Below are positions 12,680 to 61,954 of a DNA stretch of 64,000 bases, piece after piece. Position 1 is the first letter of the stretch; each line of letters opens with the position of its first letter. The DNA lies in assembly GCA_024734555.1 (NCBI GenBank), contig JANPWX010000063.1:1011886-1075885 (forward strand), in the 5' to 3' direction. The DNA is from Trochalopteron elliotii. Its lineage: Eukaryota; Chordata; Aves; Passeriformes; Leiothrichidae. A program made the translations under genes and the position numbers. The notes below the pieces were generated by a model. It made no database searches. It was given only the letters and a program-made list of their open reading frames with translations, and had not been told where the DNA came from.

Positions 12680-12826
12680 GACCCTGGAGAAATCCCTGGA
12701 GGGATTTAAAAGACATGGATGTGGTGTGTGGGGACATGGGTTAGTGATGGGCTTGGCAGCACTGGGTTAATGGTTGGACTTGATGATCTTACATGTATTT
12801 TCCAACTTAAACAATTCTATGATTCC
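12680..12826 (+). mobile_element. CR1 LINE 3'-end fragment
   Basis: The plus strand has the typical CR1 terminus: a CCCTGGAGGGATTTAAAAGAC-like motif, GTTGGACTTGATGATCTTAC, then TTTTCCAAC and the terminal ATTCTATGATT. It is the opposite orientation to the CR1 fragment at 12004-12310, so the two are separate insertions. Confidence 0.9.
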
Positions 12827-15825
12827 ACATTAGTGATGATAATTCCTGCAGGAACTGTCATCCTTTTGTAGTCACCTAATTAGTACCTCTTCCTTTCAGA
12901 AGAAAGTAGGAAAAATAAAGTTAAATCTGCTAAGGGGGCAAAAAGCAACTTAAGGACGCTCACTTCCACTGGAGTTACCTACAAAGTTCCAGCACAACCA
13001 CAATCTATACTTTGAATCACCTCCTCCATGTTGATGTGGAAGCCTTTAAAAAATTCATGCAGTTTTCAACCCAGAACAATCAAGCCTTGTCAAAGTCAAC
13101 TGAATTCCCTCACCAAGTATCATCTGCCAACGGGCAAGGCAAACATACAGCTTGTAGTGTTCATCAAGCCAATTAATATCCTTCTTCTTCAGTTCATATT
13201 TCAAGTGATACAGAAGCATCTCACTGTTCCAAAGTATTTATTCTCCCCTTTGGGTCATACTTGCAGATATTCAAGGGCTGCTATTAACAGCTCAGCTTTC
13301 ACTTCAAGTGAACTGTTCCTCAAACCATTGTCAGCACTAGAGTTTCCACTGGAGTGATTTTGGATTTGTCTCCATTCCAGGCTTCTCAAATTGCTGGAAA
13401 GTAAAGTTTTACTCGTAACTATAAACAAATAAAGGGCAAAATTATGGGTCAACTTTAGTTTTAAAGTAAAGCCAAGCAGCTCTTGCAAAAAGATAAACAA
13501 AGGAGCTGGCGAAGAGGTTGCTTTTTTCCTCCCTGTGAGGAGCTGGATAACGTTTTTGCACAACCACCAATAATTTCTGGTTTATGCTATATAACCCTAC
13601 TAGAGGCTGAAAAAGAGGGTGGATGGGGAAAAATCCCCAAAAACAGGAGCCAGAAGAGAATTATCTGAGACACATTTGGTCTTTCTGCTGAGGTGGCAGG
13701 AGAAAAACATGCAGTTTCTATATCAACATCTAATTTTTTGATGCTATATTTAAACCAATCCCTTAAACCTGATTAGGAATGTAACTTCCTCTAAGATTAG
13801 ACACACTATTGTGCCTGTTAGACCTGCATTTAAGAAAGAAAAGGGGTTAAAATACACTGACAACTTTCTGGAAATGTTCACTGGACTAATTTGGCTATCA
13901 GCAGTGACTTACACTGAAGCTACAAGTCCACTATGGTACTGTGGTAGCAGTTTGAAAATAACAAGCCAACAAGCATCAGAAGGCAGGTGAAATATAAGGG
14001 GAGGTTTTACAAAATACTAAACACTCATCCCACACTTCTCTCTGGCTCCACAGGATCCTCTGCAATTGATTTCAGAAGTTCCCTGAAAAACAGATCCTGA
14101 AAATGGCAACCTCAAACATTCTAGAGTGCAATATTCTTATACTGATTTAGAGCTGATTTCTCTGGATATAGCATTTAATAAGCAAGAGCATTTATCACTG
14201 ATTATACAAGACTGTAGAACTGCACAGTCAGCTAAATAATAAGTTAAATTGTTCTATTTAAGCACAGTTTTCCCATGTGGAAGTGCTGCTGTTCCTCAGG
14301 TGTATTTTCATGGTACTGAGCACTTCCAGCAGCATTTCTGTGCATCTGAGGAAAGAGAGTTCCAGCTCTCTTCTGCCTCTGTTCACACACTCAATTTGGG
14401 CCATGTCACTTGCTTTATTTCCAATGCTTTCTGTCACTGACAACTGCTGTTTTGGAGCACAGTAAAACCTAATTATGTCTTGCTGGGCCATTTCACCCCA
14501 AAAAAGGCCTCAGTTCTTGAAAAGGTTTATTTTGAAAGAGAAGTTTGAAAGCTCTGTAACAGCATTTGTTTATGCATGGTCTTTATATGCTGTATTAACA
14601 ATTATATGATAGTATAAGAACAGCTTATACACTTTAAGTGCTTAAACACTTAAAATTAGGTTTTTGTAAAGAAAAAAAAAAAGAGTGACTGTTGGGCACA
14701 ATACCTGTCTTAACTGCTGGATTTCAAGATGACATTTCCCAGAACTGATATCTGTCACAGAAGAAATTATTAATTTGGCGGAAAAAAGCATGTTCTAATA
14801 ATTCTGGAAGCAATGATGGTGTTTAGGAGCAGCATTTAAAAATCATTTATAGCAGCAGCAGCAATCCAGGGAAAATATTTTATATACAAATAGGCAGTGA
14901 CAAATGATACAGCTTCTCTTTTGATGAGAAAACATACCTTGATCTCCCTAAGTAACAACCATTCCCATTTTAAGTGGAATTAATTTTAAAACTCCAGAGT
15001 TTATAAATGTCTGGCAATCATTGCTTACAATGATACAGTAGCAAAAATTTTTGCTCAGAGCTGAAAGATGTAAATTTTATTGACTTAGAGGGGATTTAGG
15101 CTTATATTTGCCATCTCTCAACTGGCCTAACTTTCAATATGTTATCCTGGAGTACCTGCATTAGAACTGTCACATATTCTGTGTTCTGCTTTACAGAAGA
15201 ATTTAAAATCAGAACCAAAGTGAAGTCCATGACTCTATGCCCTAATGTGTTCACGTTTTACCAAGACTTTGAGGGTTCTGGTCCCCTGCTCAGGAACTGT
15301 TTGTTATTTTAACAATTAAATATTTAACCACAATTAATCCATGGGGGAGGGACCAAAGCCTGATTTTTGTCTTTTTATAATCAGATTACTGTACCAATTA
15401 CCAAGCTACAGAGTTGCATTTGATTTCTTTTGTCAAACGAATTGCAATAATAATTTATTAAAAAAAAACCACAACAGACCAAAACAACTAATTACCATTA
15501 GATTACTAACTTCAGTTCACTCAAAAAGATAACTTTTCCAGGTGATCAGGGTCAACAATGCAACAATTCAACTTGATGGAAAAGATGCAGCACCACCTAT
15601 TGGGGATGTGTTACACACACTGGTTATTACAGTTTTAAGAAGTACCAGTTTTGTTCTTTGTTGTAATGACCTGGTTACAAGGGAAAAACAAAAAAAAAAA
15701 CAAAAAAAACCCAAACCCAACTAGGAACAAAAAGGACTTTCCAAAAAGAAGATAAAAGAAGCAAATACTGTACCTGAGACTGTTCACCAAGAAAAAAGAC
15801 CATGTCCCTAAGTGCCACATCTGCA

Positions 15826-16185
15826 TGTCTTTTCAATACCTCCAAGGTTGTTGGCTCAATCCCTTCCCTGGGCAGCCTGTTCCAATGCTTGACCATCCTT
15901 CCCATGAATAGTGGGAATAGTGAATCTAAACTTCCCTGAGCACAGCTTGAGGTCATTTCCTCTCATCCTGGCACTTACTACCTGGGAGAAGAGACTGACC
16001 CCCACCTGCCTTCAGCCTCCTGTCAGGCAGCTCCTTCCCCAGCTTTGCTCCTTTTCTTCAGACAGGCTCCAATGTCCTTCTTAGAGTAAAGAACCCAAAC
16101 ATGAATTCAGGACTCGAGGTGTGACCTCACCAGTGCTGAGAACAGGGGGACAATCACTGCTCTGGTCCTGCTGGCCACACTTTGC
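15826..16185 (-). mobile_element. CR1 LINE fragment, reverse orientation
   Basis: The plus strand reads as the complement of the CR1 3' untranslated region: CCTCCAAGGTTG, CCTGGGCAGCCTGTTCCAAT, a CTCTCATCCTGGCACTTACT-like segment, then GGTGTGACCTCACCAGTGC and CTGCTGGCCACAC. Both ends are truncated. Confidence 0.88.
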
Positions 16186-18039
16186 CTTTGGTCACTGAGA
16201 AACTGCAGCCTTGAGAGCTGGAGAGAGGCAGCTTAAGGAGAGAAGAATCACCTCAGGAAGGTTATAAGCAGCAACAGAATAGCTAAACAAGGACAAGGAA
16301 AGAGAAAGAACTATCAGCTTCAAGTCTCCTTGGTAAAGATCTCTTGGGTCTGATGGCTTTGATGACCACCAGTGGCCTTGGTGATGTTCTAACACTCAGG
16401 CATCAGCTCTGTGGTGTTCACACAGCTCATTCAGGCTGAGGTGCTAAGGGCTGACTGCTTTGTGTAAGATAATGACAGATCTTGCTGATGTTTTCATCTT
16501 CCTTGGCAATGCACAAACACATCCAGCCAGATCTCTGCCACTCTTCTTCACCATCCATCCTCCAAGTGTAAAATATCCACCTCAGGGAAGTCTCATAGCC
16601 AAGTTACTTGTTTTGTTTATCATGAAGACAGCCCTGTGTGATGCTGCCATAGCTTGCTAGTTCACAGCTGTATCATCATCCTAAACCTCATCAGCCTGGA
16701 AATAACTCACTGCCCTGGAATAGCAGAATACACAGAAGAATGTAAGGGGGTTTGTTGGTTTGTTTGGTTTTTTAAGCCTCCATCTTTTTGCTGTAGATTC
16801 ACCCAAAACACACTTCTGCTCTAAATGGAGGGTGATGTGTTAGACAGTAAAAGTATGGACAGTTACAGATCAGAGGTGAAAAGCACACACCACTGTAAAT
16901 TTCTAGACTCTTGGTCTGCTGTATTAATCAGTTTTATTAATTAAGCTTTATTTAACCAGCAATCCTGATCAGATACTTTGGCTTCCAAAAGCTTTAGGAA
17001 GCAGCAAAACTGGGGTTTCTTCTGGTTTTTTGCTTTTACACAGTGATTTGTTTTCATCAGAACTTTATTCTGGGCTCCTACAGAGCAGCTTTACCAGTGT
17101 CACTCAATAGATGCAGCAAGACAGCCATGAAGCAAGGATGCAGGCAAATCTCATCTAATTAACATCTTTGCCAACCAAAGCCTAAGCTTATGTGAATGTC
17201 ACATTTAGATTTCAGGTCTTCATATTTTATTTTTTAACAACCCATCAGCATTTCTAATATTTTTTTAGCTTAAGGACTGTTATATCAGAAATGTTACAAA
17301 ACCATATCTATTAAATGTATAATTTTTTTCACTGCTTGCACACTTCCAGTACTCATCTCCCAGGCCAGTGACATTTGCAAGCTGATTTGGTTGAAAAGGA
17401 ATCTTATTTCTCTGTTGCTGTTTTTCAGTCAGATCATCATCTCAGGGACCACTGGGACAGCTCTGAGGGCTTTTGCACAGGAGACCTTGGCGGCCCTGGA
17501 GTGAGGGACAGACAAGGCAGGCTCATGCAAATCCCTCTGAAATCCCATCCTCAAGCCCCCAGCAATGACAGAGGTTCCTGGATATTTAATGCCACTGGGA
17601 AGGTGCATTTATTTGTCTCTTTAAGCTAGGTATAAAAATCGAGACAATTGCCCTGTGCCTTGAACAGGAAGTTTAAGTAAATGCTTAAATTCAGAGCTGG
17701 TGACCCCACTAACAGGGATAAGCACGCACAAATTAAGAACTGACTCACTGTGCATTTATCATCTCCAGCAGTGAGTAGTGTTAGATCTTTGTTTAGTAAA
17801 ATTCTCAGTTATTTATTATTCTTAGGAAGGGATGGATACAAGAGGTAAAGTCCCTCTTGCCTACCTCAGTTTTTACTTGTAATGGTCTAATAAATCCTGA
17901 GATTTCTATAAAGGAGCACTACAAAAGCAGACTGTTGGATAAACTTTGCTGGTAATAGAAATTTGTCATTTTAGGATTCTAAGCTTTCAAGCTTTTTTGC
18001 AATTTTTGAATAATTTTGCTTAAGCTTATTTTTGGTAAT

Positions 18040-18640
18040 TTGGCTTATTTGGTTTGGGTTGGAAGGGACCTTTGAAGGTCAGATAGCCCAGCCCCACTGC
18101 AATGCACAGGAATATCTTCACCCAGATCAGGTTGTTCAGGGCCCCATCCAGCCTGGATGGAATCCTGTCCCTCAGGCATGTTGGCCACACCACTCAGCTT
18201 GGAGTCATCTGCAAATCTGCTGAGGGTGCACCTGATCCCCCTGTTCATGTCTTTGATGAAGGTTTTAAATCATAAAGGTGCCAAACAGACCTGAGGGACA
18301 CATCACTGATCTCCATCTGGCCATTGAGTCCATCACTGCACTGTGGATGTGACCATCCAGCCAATTCCTTATCCACCAAACAGTCCATCCATAAAATCCA
18401 TTAGACAGAAGGATGTTGTGTGGGACTGTGTGAAAGGCTTTATAGAAGTTCAGACAGATGCCATCTGTAGCCCTTCCCTTGTCCACTCCATCATAGAAGG
18501 CCCCTTGGCTGATAAAGCAGGACTTGACCTTGATGGAGCCGTGGCTGTCCCAAATCACCTCCCTGTCCTCCAGGAGTGCCCTGGCACAGCTTCAGGAAAT
18601 CTGTTCCATGAGCTGCCCAGCCACTGAGGTGAGGCTCATC
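18040..18640 (-). mobile_element. CR1 LINE reverse-transcriptase fragment, broken
   Basis: On the minus strand, decayed open frames carry CR1 reverse-transcriptase motifs: [11 protein letters not shown] and RNWLDG between about 18558 and 18265, then FADDSKLSG, the catalytic FADD box, near 18204-18220. The normal order of these motifs is kept, but the frame is interrupted and several conserved residues are altered, so it cannot encode a working enzyme. The plus-strand end at about 18055 reads GGTTGGAAGGGACCTTTGAA, a CR1-terminus phrase. Confidence 0.88.
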
Positions 18641-18662
18641 AAATGCTCATCTGTCAAGAAGA

Positions 18663-18720
18663 TAAAAAAAAAAAAAAAACAAACCAACAAACAAACAAAA
18701 ACCACCCAAAAAAAACCCCA
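18663..18720 (+). repeat. A-rich and AAAC-type simple repeat
   Basis: An A run is followed by AAAC-like units and further A-rich sequence. It sits between two CR1 fragments and probably grew from an old tail or target site. Confidence 0.7.
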
Positions 18721-18786
18721 GAGAACATTTATTTTTCACAAATGATGCCTTTGGAGCAAAACTCTGGAATTTGCTCAGGCTCATCA

Positions 18787-19020
18787 AAATCACAGAATCC
18801 CAGAACCACAGAACAGGTGAGGTTGGAAGGGAGGGACCACAGTGGGGGTCACCTGGTGCCACCTCCCTTCTCCAGCAGGACCATCCCAGAGCACAGGCAC
18901 AGGATTGTGTCCAGAGAGTTCTGGAATATCTCCACTGAAGGGAGACTTCACACCCTCTCCGGGCAATCTGTTCAGTGCTTGGTCATGGCACAGGAAAGAA
19001 ATTCTTGTTCACGTTCAGCT
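18787..19020 (-). mobile_element. CR1 LINE 3'-end fragment, reverse orientation
   Basis: The plus strand starts AATCACAGAATCCCAGAACC, then GAGGTTGGAAGGGA, and continues with CTCCAGCAGGACCATCC and CCGGGCAATCTGTTCAGTGC, all phrases of complemented CR1 3' ends. It ends a few hundred bases upstream of the RPLP1 CpG island. Confidence 0.9.
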
Positions 19021-19199
19021 GGAAAAAAATTAGGCTACACAGTTCTGTACCGAGGGCTTATTCTGCACCTTTACTTCCCATTTTGTTACATACATAAAAA
19101 TGGAGTGTTTCAGCGGGGCAGTGAGACCTGAAATAGCCGTGGGGGAGGAGGGCTTGGGTCCCTCAAGCTGTGCCAGGGAGGTTTAGTTTGGATCCTGGG

Positions 19200-20110
19200 A
19201 AAATTGCCTCACCAGAGTTTTCCAGCCCTGGCAGGGCTGCCCAGGGCAGTGGTGGAGTCCGCACCCCTGAACGGATACAAAAGCCGTGGGGATGTGGCAC
19301 TTGGGGGCACGGGTGAGCCTGGCAGTGCCGAGGGAGCGGCTGGGCCCGATGCTCAGCGCCGTTTTCAGTTTTTTAGGGATGAATTATTCCCTGTCAGGGC
19401 GGTGAGGGATGGCGGGGGGGGGGAAGGCAAGGGGGAGGGAACGCGCGTGGGCACCTGCCATGCGCGGTGGGTCACGGGGTGACGTCACTGATGACGCAGC
19501 GTACGGCGCCATTATAAATCCGCGCCGCCGTGCCTCGCTCCTTTCGCTCCGCGGCGGCCCAAGGTGCTGAGTCCTTCGTACGAAGCTAAGGCCGAACCAC
19601 CCGGCGACCAGCACCGCGCCCCGCCATGGCCTCCGTCTCCGAGCTCGCCTGCATCTACTCCGCCCTCATCCTGCACGACGACGAGGTCACCGTGACGGTG
19701 AGTGCGGGCCCACAAGATGGCGGCGGCCGCGCGGCATGGCCGCCTGAGGGGCCGCGCCAGGCCGGGCCGGGCGGGCTCTGAGCTCCGCTGTCTCATTGCA
19801 GGAGGACAAGATCAACGCGCTCATCAAGGCAGCCGGAGTGAACGTGGAGCCTTTCTGGCCGGGGCTTTTCGCCAAGGTGGGCCAGAGGGGCCGCGGGCCG
19901 GGAAGGGGCGGCGTGTGGGGTTCCCCACCACACCTCTCGCCCGTGTTAACGAGGCTTCGCTGCCGCTTCTCGTTCTCTGCAGGCGCTGGCGAACATTGAC
20001 ATCGGGAGCCTGATCTGTAACGTGGGAGCGGGCGGCGGAGGGGCTCCGGCTGCCGCCGCTCCCGCAGGTGGTGCCGCGCCCGCCGGCGGAGCCGCCCCCG
20101 GTAAGTGGCG
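19200..20110. other. CpG island over RPLP1 exons 1-3
   Basis: G+C and CpG density rise sharply here and fall again within intron 3. The island covers the promoter, leader and first three coding exons of RPLP1, as expected for a housekeeping ribosomal-protein gene. Long open frames on both strands in this interval follow from the rarity of stop codons. Confidence 0.85.
19440..19625 (+). promoter_or_regulatory. RPLP1: RPLP1 promoter, TOP start and 5' UTR
   Basis: A perfect CRE palindrome TGACGTCA lies at 19480-19487, a second half-type site TGACGCA at 19492-19498, and a TATA box TATAAAT at 19513-19519. About 30 bases downstream is a pyrimidine run CTCCTTTCGCTCC (around 19538-19550), which fits the terminal-oligopyrimidine start of ribosomal-protein mRNAs and their control through mTOR. 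The leader then reads AAGGTGCTGAGTCCTTC and GAAGCTAAGG, which resembles the human RPLP1 leader as I remember it. The start codon context is CCGCCATGG. The start site itself is inferred, not mapped. Confidence 0.85.
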
Positions 20111-20744
20111 GCCGTGTCCGACCGAGGGCGGGGAACGTGGATCCGTGGAATGGCTTCAGTTGGGAGGGTCTTACAGGCCATCTTTTTCCAACCCCCTGCC
20201 GTGGGAAGGGACAGACCCGGCTGTTTAGAGCCCCATCCAACACTTTCAGGGATGGGGCAGCCACAGCTTTGCAAGCGCCAGTTACAGAAGCTGTTCTCCT
20301 GTGGTTTCTGCAGTGCAGATTGTGTGTGAGTGTTCTCGAGCAAAGCACACCCTCCCCTTGGGAAAGGCTGGCGTTGCATAGGAAGTCAGTGTACAGGATT
20401 AGTGTTCCCTCAGAATTAAGACTGCTCTTCCTGTATGTCATCAGGATCTTACAGAGCATCAATATCTTGTCTTAAAAGTTTTTCAGGTTTGACAGAAATT
20501 AATTCTGAAGGCACAAAACCACTTTGCCAATAGTACAAACACTGTTCTTGGGCTGCTCAGGTCTTCATGCTTGATGTTAGTCATTGCATGTGCCACCTTT
20601 TGTGACAAGTGACTTCTGTGAGCTGATAAACTGGAAAATAAATCCTGTCTCATTTCTTTTCCAGCTGAAGAGAAGAAAGAAGAGGAAAAGAAGGAAGAAT
20701 CAGAGGAATCTGATGATGACATGGGCTTTGGTCTTTTTGACTAA
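19626..20744 (+). CDS. RPLP1: Large ribosomal subunit protein P1 (acidic stalk protein)
   Basis: The four coding exons are 19626-19697, 19802-19876, 19983-20100 and 20665-20744, joined by GT-AG introns. Together they give 114 residues, the usual length of vertebrate P1. The protein starts [20 protein letters not shown]. It has the helical dimerisation domain (about residues 1-65), an Ala/Gly/Pro hinge (about 66-88), an acidic Glu/Lys stretch and the stalk C-terminus [12 protein letters not shown]1 pairs with P2 on P0 in the 60S stalk; its tail recruits the GTPase elongation factors in the cytoplasm. Intron 3 holds a small CR1 fragment. The intact introns, promoter and leader rule out a retrocopy. 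It converges on PTK2 and points away from the AGO2-like gene. Codon use is strongly GC-rich in exons 1-3, which lie in a CpG island. Confidence 0.97.
20150..20285 (-). mobile_element. CR1 LINE fragment in RPLP1 intron 3
   Basis: The plus strand shows a degraded complement of a CR1 3' end: AGTTGGGAGGGTCTTACAGG, CCAACCCCCTGCCGTGGG, CAGGGATGGGGCAGCCACAG. It lies wholly inside the third intron and affects no splice site. Confidence 0.8.
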
Positions 20745-20764
20745 TTAGTTTTGTACCAGCCTGT

Positions 20765-20770
20765 AATAAA
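20765..20770 (+). terminator. RPLP1: RPLP1 poly(A) signal
   Basis: AATAAA lies 20 bases after the stop codon, with a GT-rich stretch beginning about 20 bases later. This gives a very short 3' UTR of roughly 40-50 bases, normal for ribosomal-protein mRNAs. Confidence 0.9.
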
Positions 20771-21693
20771 AACATCTACTTGTACTCGTGTCTCTAGATG
20801 GATGTTTGTCAAGGGGAGAGGGTGGAGGATGGCCAAGTTACTGCAGCTCCTGAAACCGCTGCCATGAGTATTCAGCTGGGGCTTTACAACTTCCCCTGTC
20901 AGTTTTTTGGTGTTTCACAGGGACAGTGAAGGCTCCTAAAGGTACCCACAGCCTCTGGACAGAGGAGGGGGAATGAAATCCCAGTGAGCTCAGGATGTGG
21001 TGACAGCCTGGAGCTGCAGGATGGGGTCGTGTCCAGCAAAAGGGCTGAGGCTGGGCTGGTGAGCAGCAGCTTCTGCTCTGACACCTGACAGCAGCAGTGC
21101 AGCTCCCATGGCACCTGTGGCACTGCAAGGCCAGAGGCTTTTCACAATTCTCAGGTGAAGGGATGAGGTTTATAAGGTATAGAATGGATTTACTTGGCCA
21201 GAAAACTGGTTTGAAGGGTGGGTGTGGGAGGTGATCTAACACTGCACTGGAAAGGAGCTACATCAAAGGCATGAATTTAATAAACTTCTGAGCAGGGCTT
21301 TTCCAGAGCAGCTGAACGAGGTAAGGGCTGTGTTCCAAATGGGCATTCCAAAGCATTACAGAATTCCAGGTGTGTAAGAAGGGTGCCCCAGAGTTGTGGA
21401 GGGGGGTTGTTCCACATCTGGACCAAACATTGGTGCACTCGGCACTGTTCCACCTTCTACATTTATGTAACAACTTCATGATAGGATGGTAGGTATTTGT
21501 ATTATCAACTCATTTATATTTAAAAAGACACAGGTACCCAAGGAAGAATTCTTCTGCAGTGCACACACATTAAATAATACGAGTCAGAGTTTCACTGGTA
21601 ACACCTTTTTAATAGGTCAAAGTAACTGTACAGTTCATTATATTCTTCCTGAGAATAATTTATATCCCTCAACAGCAAAAAGGGAGTGTGGTT

Positions 21694-21699
21694 TTTATT
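21694..21699 (-). terminator. PTK2: Candidate PTK2 poly(A) signal (distal)
   Basis: A second minus-strand AATAAA, about 940 bases after the stop codon and about 430 bases beyond the proximal hexamer. Use of both would give two 3' UTR lengths. Confidence 0.45.
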
Positions 21700-22123
21700 T
21701 TAACAGAACAGATGGCATAACTGGAAAACCAAGGAAAATCTAATTACACTGCTCTACTGTAAGTCCTCCCAGGCAAGATAGACAAAAGGATGGGTTAGTT
21801 AACTACAGTGGGTTTAAAATAGTCATCATGGCTTTAATCTGTCTTTATAAATTATATAAAAACGGGGGACATGAATGGTTACAGATCTCCTCTAAATGCA
21901 GCTCTGAACTGCTCTGGTACAAAGCAGCATTTTCACTTCCAAGGAAAACAACATTGCTACAAAAGAACTGGCACGTTATCCTGGTGAAAAAGACGAGTGT
22001 TCAGTTGTGTCCTACAGCTAGTTCCAAACAAATGCTTCACACAGCCACGTAAAAGTAAAAGGCAGGAAGATGAAGAGGGCTTTAGTTTGTCTTGAAATGA
22101 CTGAAGTCTTGAAAATATAGCTT

Positions 22124-22129
22124 TTTATT
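22124..22129 (-). terminator. PTK2: Candidate PTK2 poly(A) signal (proximal)
   Basis: AATAAA on the minus strand about 510 bases after the PTK2 stop codon. A second hexamer is at 21694-21699. Sequence alone does not show which is used. Confidence 0.5.
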
Positions 22130-22634
22130 CTTTCTCTGTAAATCGTGATTAGCATATTGCGACGTAAGTGTTCTAATAAAAAAAATTCCAGTCTGGATAG
22201 TTCATATACTGTGGGCAAGAATTCTCAGCCCTGAGGTTTCCCCGAATTCTTCACAATATCTTTCTCCCATCTGCTGCTCCAACAGTTTTGGCTCCGAGAC
22301 CGTGCCCCGGCGGCAGCTCAATGGTGGCAGCTCAGTGCGAAGTGTGTCCCATGCCATGGTGTCACCTGCCCTGTGCCCCAGCTCTGAGGGCTCCTGTACA
22401 AACCCCATCTGCTGACAATGCCACCTTCTGAATCCCAGCCCAGCTCGGCTCTACCACAAAGACTTGGTTAAACTGTTGCAATGAGAGAACCAGCAGCTGT
22501 AGGTCAGGTCTGCTGAAGCCAGGGGCGCTGGAAGGCCAGGACTGCGCTGGGTTAATCCTCACTGCTGGTGGAAGGTGAAGGAACATCCTGTCGCAAGCAG
22601 AATTCCGAGGCTGATGACACTCTTCCCTCAGTGC

Positions 22635-61954
<39,320 letters not shown>

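Larger units (their letters stand above)
12320..19100. other. Intergenic stretch between the AGO2-like exon and RPLP1
   Basis: No exon was recognised on either strand across 6.8 kb. The contents I can name are CR1 fragments (12680-12826, 15826-16185, 18040-18640, 18787-19020), a hairpin with a nearby direct repeat (12564-12617) and an A-rich simple repeat (18663-18720). The rest is AT-rich sequence with only short, motif-free open frames. Confidence 0.6.
20790..22634 (-). other. PTK2 3' UTR and convergent RPLP1-PTK2 interval
   Basis: This 1.85 kb separates the RPLP1 end from the PTK2 stop codon. On the minus strand it should contain the PTK2 3' UTR. Minus-strand AATAAA hexamers occur at 22124-22129 and 21694-21699, predicting 3' UTRs of about 0.5 or 0.95 kb; which is used cannot be told. 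A plus-strand AATAAA near 21280 could serve rare longer RPLP1 transcripts. No other gene was recognised. Confidence 0.6.

Noticed and set aside
18643..19131. 162-codon plus-strand frame near 18.7 kb
   Set aside because: It is made of an A-rich simple repeat plus a reversed CR1 fragment.
19687..20379. 230-codon minus-strand frame antisense to RPLP1
   Set aside because: It overlaps well-supported RPLP1 exons on the other strand, sits in CpG-rich sequence and runs into a CR1 remnant. It has no recognisable domain.
20565..20645. Possible C/D-box snoRNA in RPLP1 intron 3 (TGATGT near 20573, CTGA near 20623)
   Set aside because: The boxes match only loosely and there is no terminal stem bringing them together.
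19626..20744. RPLP1 as a processed retrocopy inserted between AGO2 and PTK2
   Set aside because: It has three GT-AG introns, a CRE/TATA promoter and the native-looking leader, and no poly(A) tail or target duplication was seen.
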